NCBI GenBank assembly: GCA_038245795.1 | Contig: JBBRSC010000204.1 | Coordinates: forward strand, 1 to 6,227 | DNA from: JBBRSC01 sp038245795 | Lineage (GTDB): Bacteria; Actinomycetota; Acidimicrobiia; Acidimicrobiales; Microtrichaceae | Direction: 5' to 3' | DNA length: 6,227 nucleotides | Part shown: positions 5,220 to 6,227 of the stretch, one piece after another | How the letters are laid out: every line of letters begins with the position of its first letter | Numbering within the stretch: position 1 is the stretch's first letter | Notes under the pieces: generated by a model | The model's input: only the letters and a program-made list of their open reading frames with translations | Told to the model about the DNA's origin: nothing | The model's database searches: none | Program-made: the position numbers and the translations under genes

Positions 5220-6025
5220 CTGATCGACGGTTCAACGGACAGGGTGCCCTCGTCACCGGAGCAGCGTCAGGGATCGGCGCCGCGACAGCACGCCAGCTCT
5301 CGGCCGAGGGTGCCCATGTCGTTCTCGTCGACATCAACCCGGGGAGCGGAAACCTCGTGGCGGAACTCGATCAGGCAACCTTGATGACCTGCGACGTCAG
5401 CGATCCCGACCAAGTCGAAGCCACGATTCGCGACGCGATTCGATGGCTCGACGAGCAAGGCGCCACGCTCGACGTCCTCGTCAACAACGCCGGCATCGGA
5501 TCATTCGCGACCACCCCAGAGCTGCCAATCGCCGAGTGGCACCGCGTCATCGACATTGACCTCAGCAGCATCTTCTACGCATGCAGACACGCCATCCCCC
5601 ACATGGTCGCCAACGGCGGCGGTGCCATCGTCAACACCGCCTCGATCTCCGGGCTGCACGGCGACGGCGGCTACAGCGCCTACAACGCCGCCAAGGGCGC
5701 GGTGATCAACTACACCCGCACCCTGGCGATCGACCACGGACACGAGAAGATCCGCGTGAACGCCATAGCCCCAGGCTTGATCGACACCCCGCTCACCGGC
5801 CCGCTCGCCGCCGTGCCCGGACTCCTCGAACAATGGCACAAGTCGATCCCGCTCCTCCGCGCCGGCCAGCCAGCCGAGATTGCCGAGGCCATCACGTTCC
5901 TCGCCTCCCCGGCAGCCTCCTACATCACCGGCACCACCCTCGTCGTCGACGGTGGAATCACCGCCACAACCGGACAACCGAACCTACAAGCCATCATGCG
6001 CGACCTCGCTGCCACGCCCGACTGA
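5216..6025 (+). CDS. Classical short-chain dehydrogenase/reductase (SDR)
   Basis: A 269-residue single-domain NAD(P)-dependent oxidoreductase. The Rossmann motif TGAASGIG is at 14-21. Asp39 after the second strand (VLVDI) indicates NAD(H) preference, hence probably a catabolic oxidation. NNAG is at 90-93. The catalytic residues are Ser143, Tyr156 and Lys160 (YNAAK). The NAIAPGLIDTPL segment is at 182-193 and YITGTTLVVDGG closes the fold at 236-247. The Asn usual in the fourth catalytic position (VIDVNL in typical members) is Asp115 here (VIDIDL). Family membership is certain but SDR substrates cannot be read from sequence. Beside an acyloin-type lyase and a diol-type dehydrogenase, oxidation of a hydroxyl group to or from a hydroxyketone is the natural guess. 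The start is well supported by AAGGAG (5201-5206) 9 bases upstream. The 64-base gap after TetR contains the shared CTCACAATTGA motif. Confidence 0.92.
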   Translation: MTDRRFNGQGALVTGAASGIGAATARQLSAEGAHVVLVDINPGSGNLVAELDQATLMTCDVSDPDQVEATIRDAIRWLDEQGATLDVLVNNAGIGSFATTPELPIAEWHRVIDIDLSSIFYACRHAIPHMVANGGGAIVNTASISGLHGDGGYSAYNAAKGAVINYTRTLAIDHGHEKIRVNAIAPGLIDTPLTGPLAAVPGLLEQWHKSIPLLRAGQPAEIAEAITFLASPAASYITGTTLVVDGGITATTGQPNLQAIMRDLAATPD

Positions 6026-6034
6026 GCCGTTCAG

Positions 6035-6096
6035 GGCACGCATATCGCGCCCTCGGCGAATGGGAATTCGTCCGGAAACGTGCGATTGTGCGTGCC
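6035..6096. terminator. Hairpin-rich tail after the SDR, weak terminator candidate
   Basis: Outer arms GGCACGCA (6035-6042) and TGCGTGCC (6089-6096) are perfectly complementary. Within them CGAAT-GGGA-ATTCG (6057-6070) forms a 5-bp stem with a GNRA-type loop, extendable by a G-T and a G-C pair to 6055-6072. It starts 9 bases after the SDR stop, where a terminator is expected. No T-run follows, so intrinsic termination is not demonstrated. The rest of the window to 6227 shows no gene; an ATG at 6221 leaves too little sequence to judge. Confidence 0.3.
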
Positions 6097-6227
6097 GAGA
6101 ACTCACCCAACGCTGTTCTTGCAGCGCTTCCAGGCGATACAGACGCTCAACGCCGAACCCTCACCGGCGCCACCGTCGCGCATCTCGGGGTAAAGCGGCT
6201 CCCGCTACCGTGCGGCCATCATGGTCA

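Noticed and set aside
4510..5337. A 275-codon minus-strand frame spanning TetR and the SDR start
   Set aside because: Shadow of two well-supported genes; it would cross two real gene boundaries.
6206..6227. Start of another plus-strand gene (TACCGT followed by ATG at 6221)
   Set aside because: Only two codons remain and no ribosome binding site is visible, so it cannot be supported.

Overview
The window is high-GC, densely coded DNA of actinobacterial character. The evidence for this is G/C-rich third codon positions, a leaderless-type promoter at the left edge, an antitoxin-like gene of a type I associate with Actinomycetota, and an alpha/beta hydrolase resembling actinobacterial ones. I cannot name a genus from the sequence alone.

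Layout, left to right. Positions 1-289 (minus strand) hold the first 96 codons of a small antitoxin-like protein that runs off the left edge. Its promoter at about 296-323 would start transcription at or next to the ATG. Positions 324-769 carry no convincing gene. Then comes a two-armed metabolic cluster built around a divergent control region at 2685-2812. The minus-strand arm encodes a zinc-type medium-chain alcohol dehydrogenase (1623-2684), followed by an alpha/beta hydrolase with an aspartate nucleophile (770-1531). The plus-strand arm encodes a thiamine-diphosphate carboligase/lyase closely resembling benzaldehyde lyase (2813-4531), a TetR-family regulator whose start overlaps the lyase stop (4528-5151), and a classical short-chain dehydrogenase (5216-6025). 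After 6025 only a hairpin-rich tail remains.

The control region is the best-supported regulatory object here. Two promoters, each with 17-bp spacing, point in opposite directions and physically overlap. They are covered by two copies of one operator, TGAGAnTCAAGTnTCAC, offset by 28 bp. The obvious candidate to bind them is the TetR protein encoded in the plus arm. Part of the same motif (CTCACAATTGA) plus a matching leader recurs just upstream of the short-chain dehydrogenase.

Together the genes suggest a catabolic route, which is inference: an epoxide or related substrate is hydrolysed to a vicinal diol, one or both dehydrogenases oxidise the diol to an alpha-hydroxyketone (acyloin), and the benzaldehyde-lyase-like enzyme splits the acyloin into two carbonyl compounds. 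TetR would keep both arms off until the substrate or an intermediate appears. The true substrate cannot be read from the sequence.
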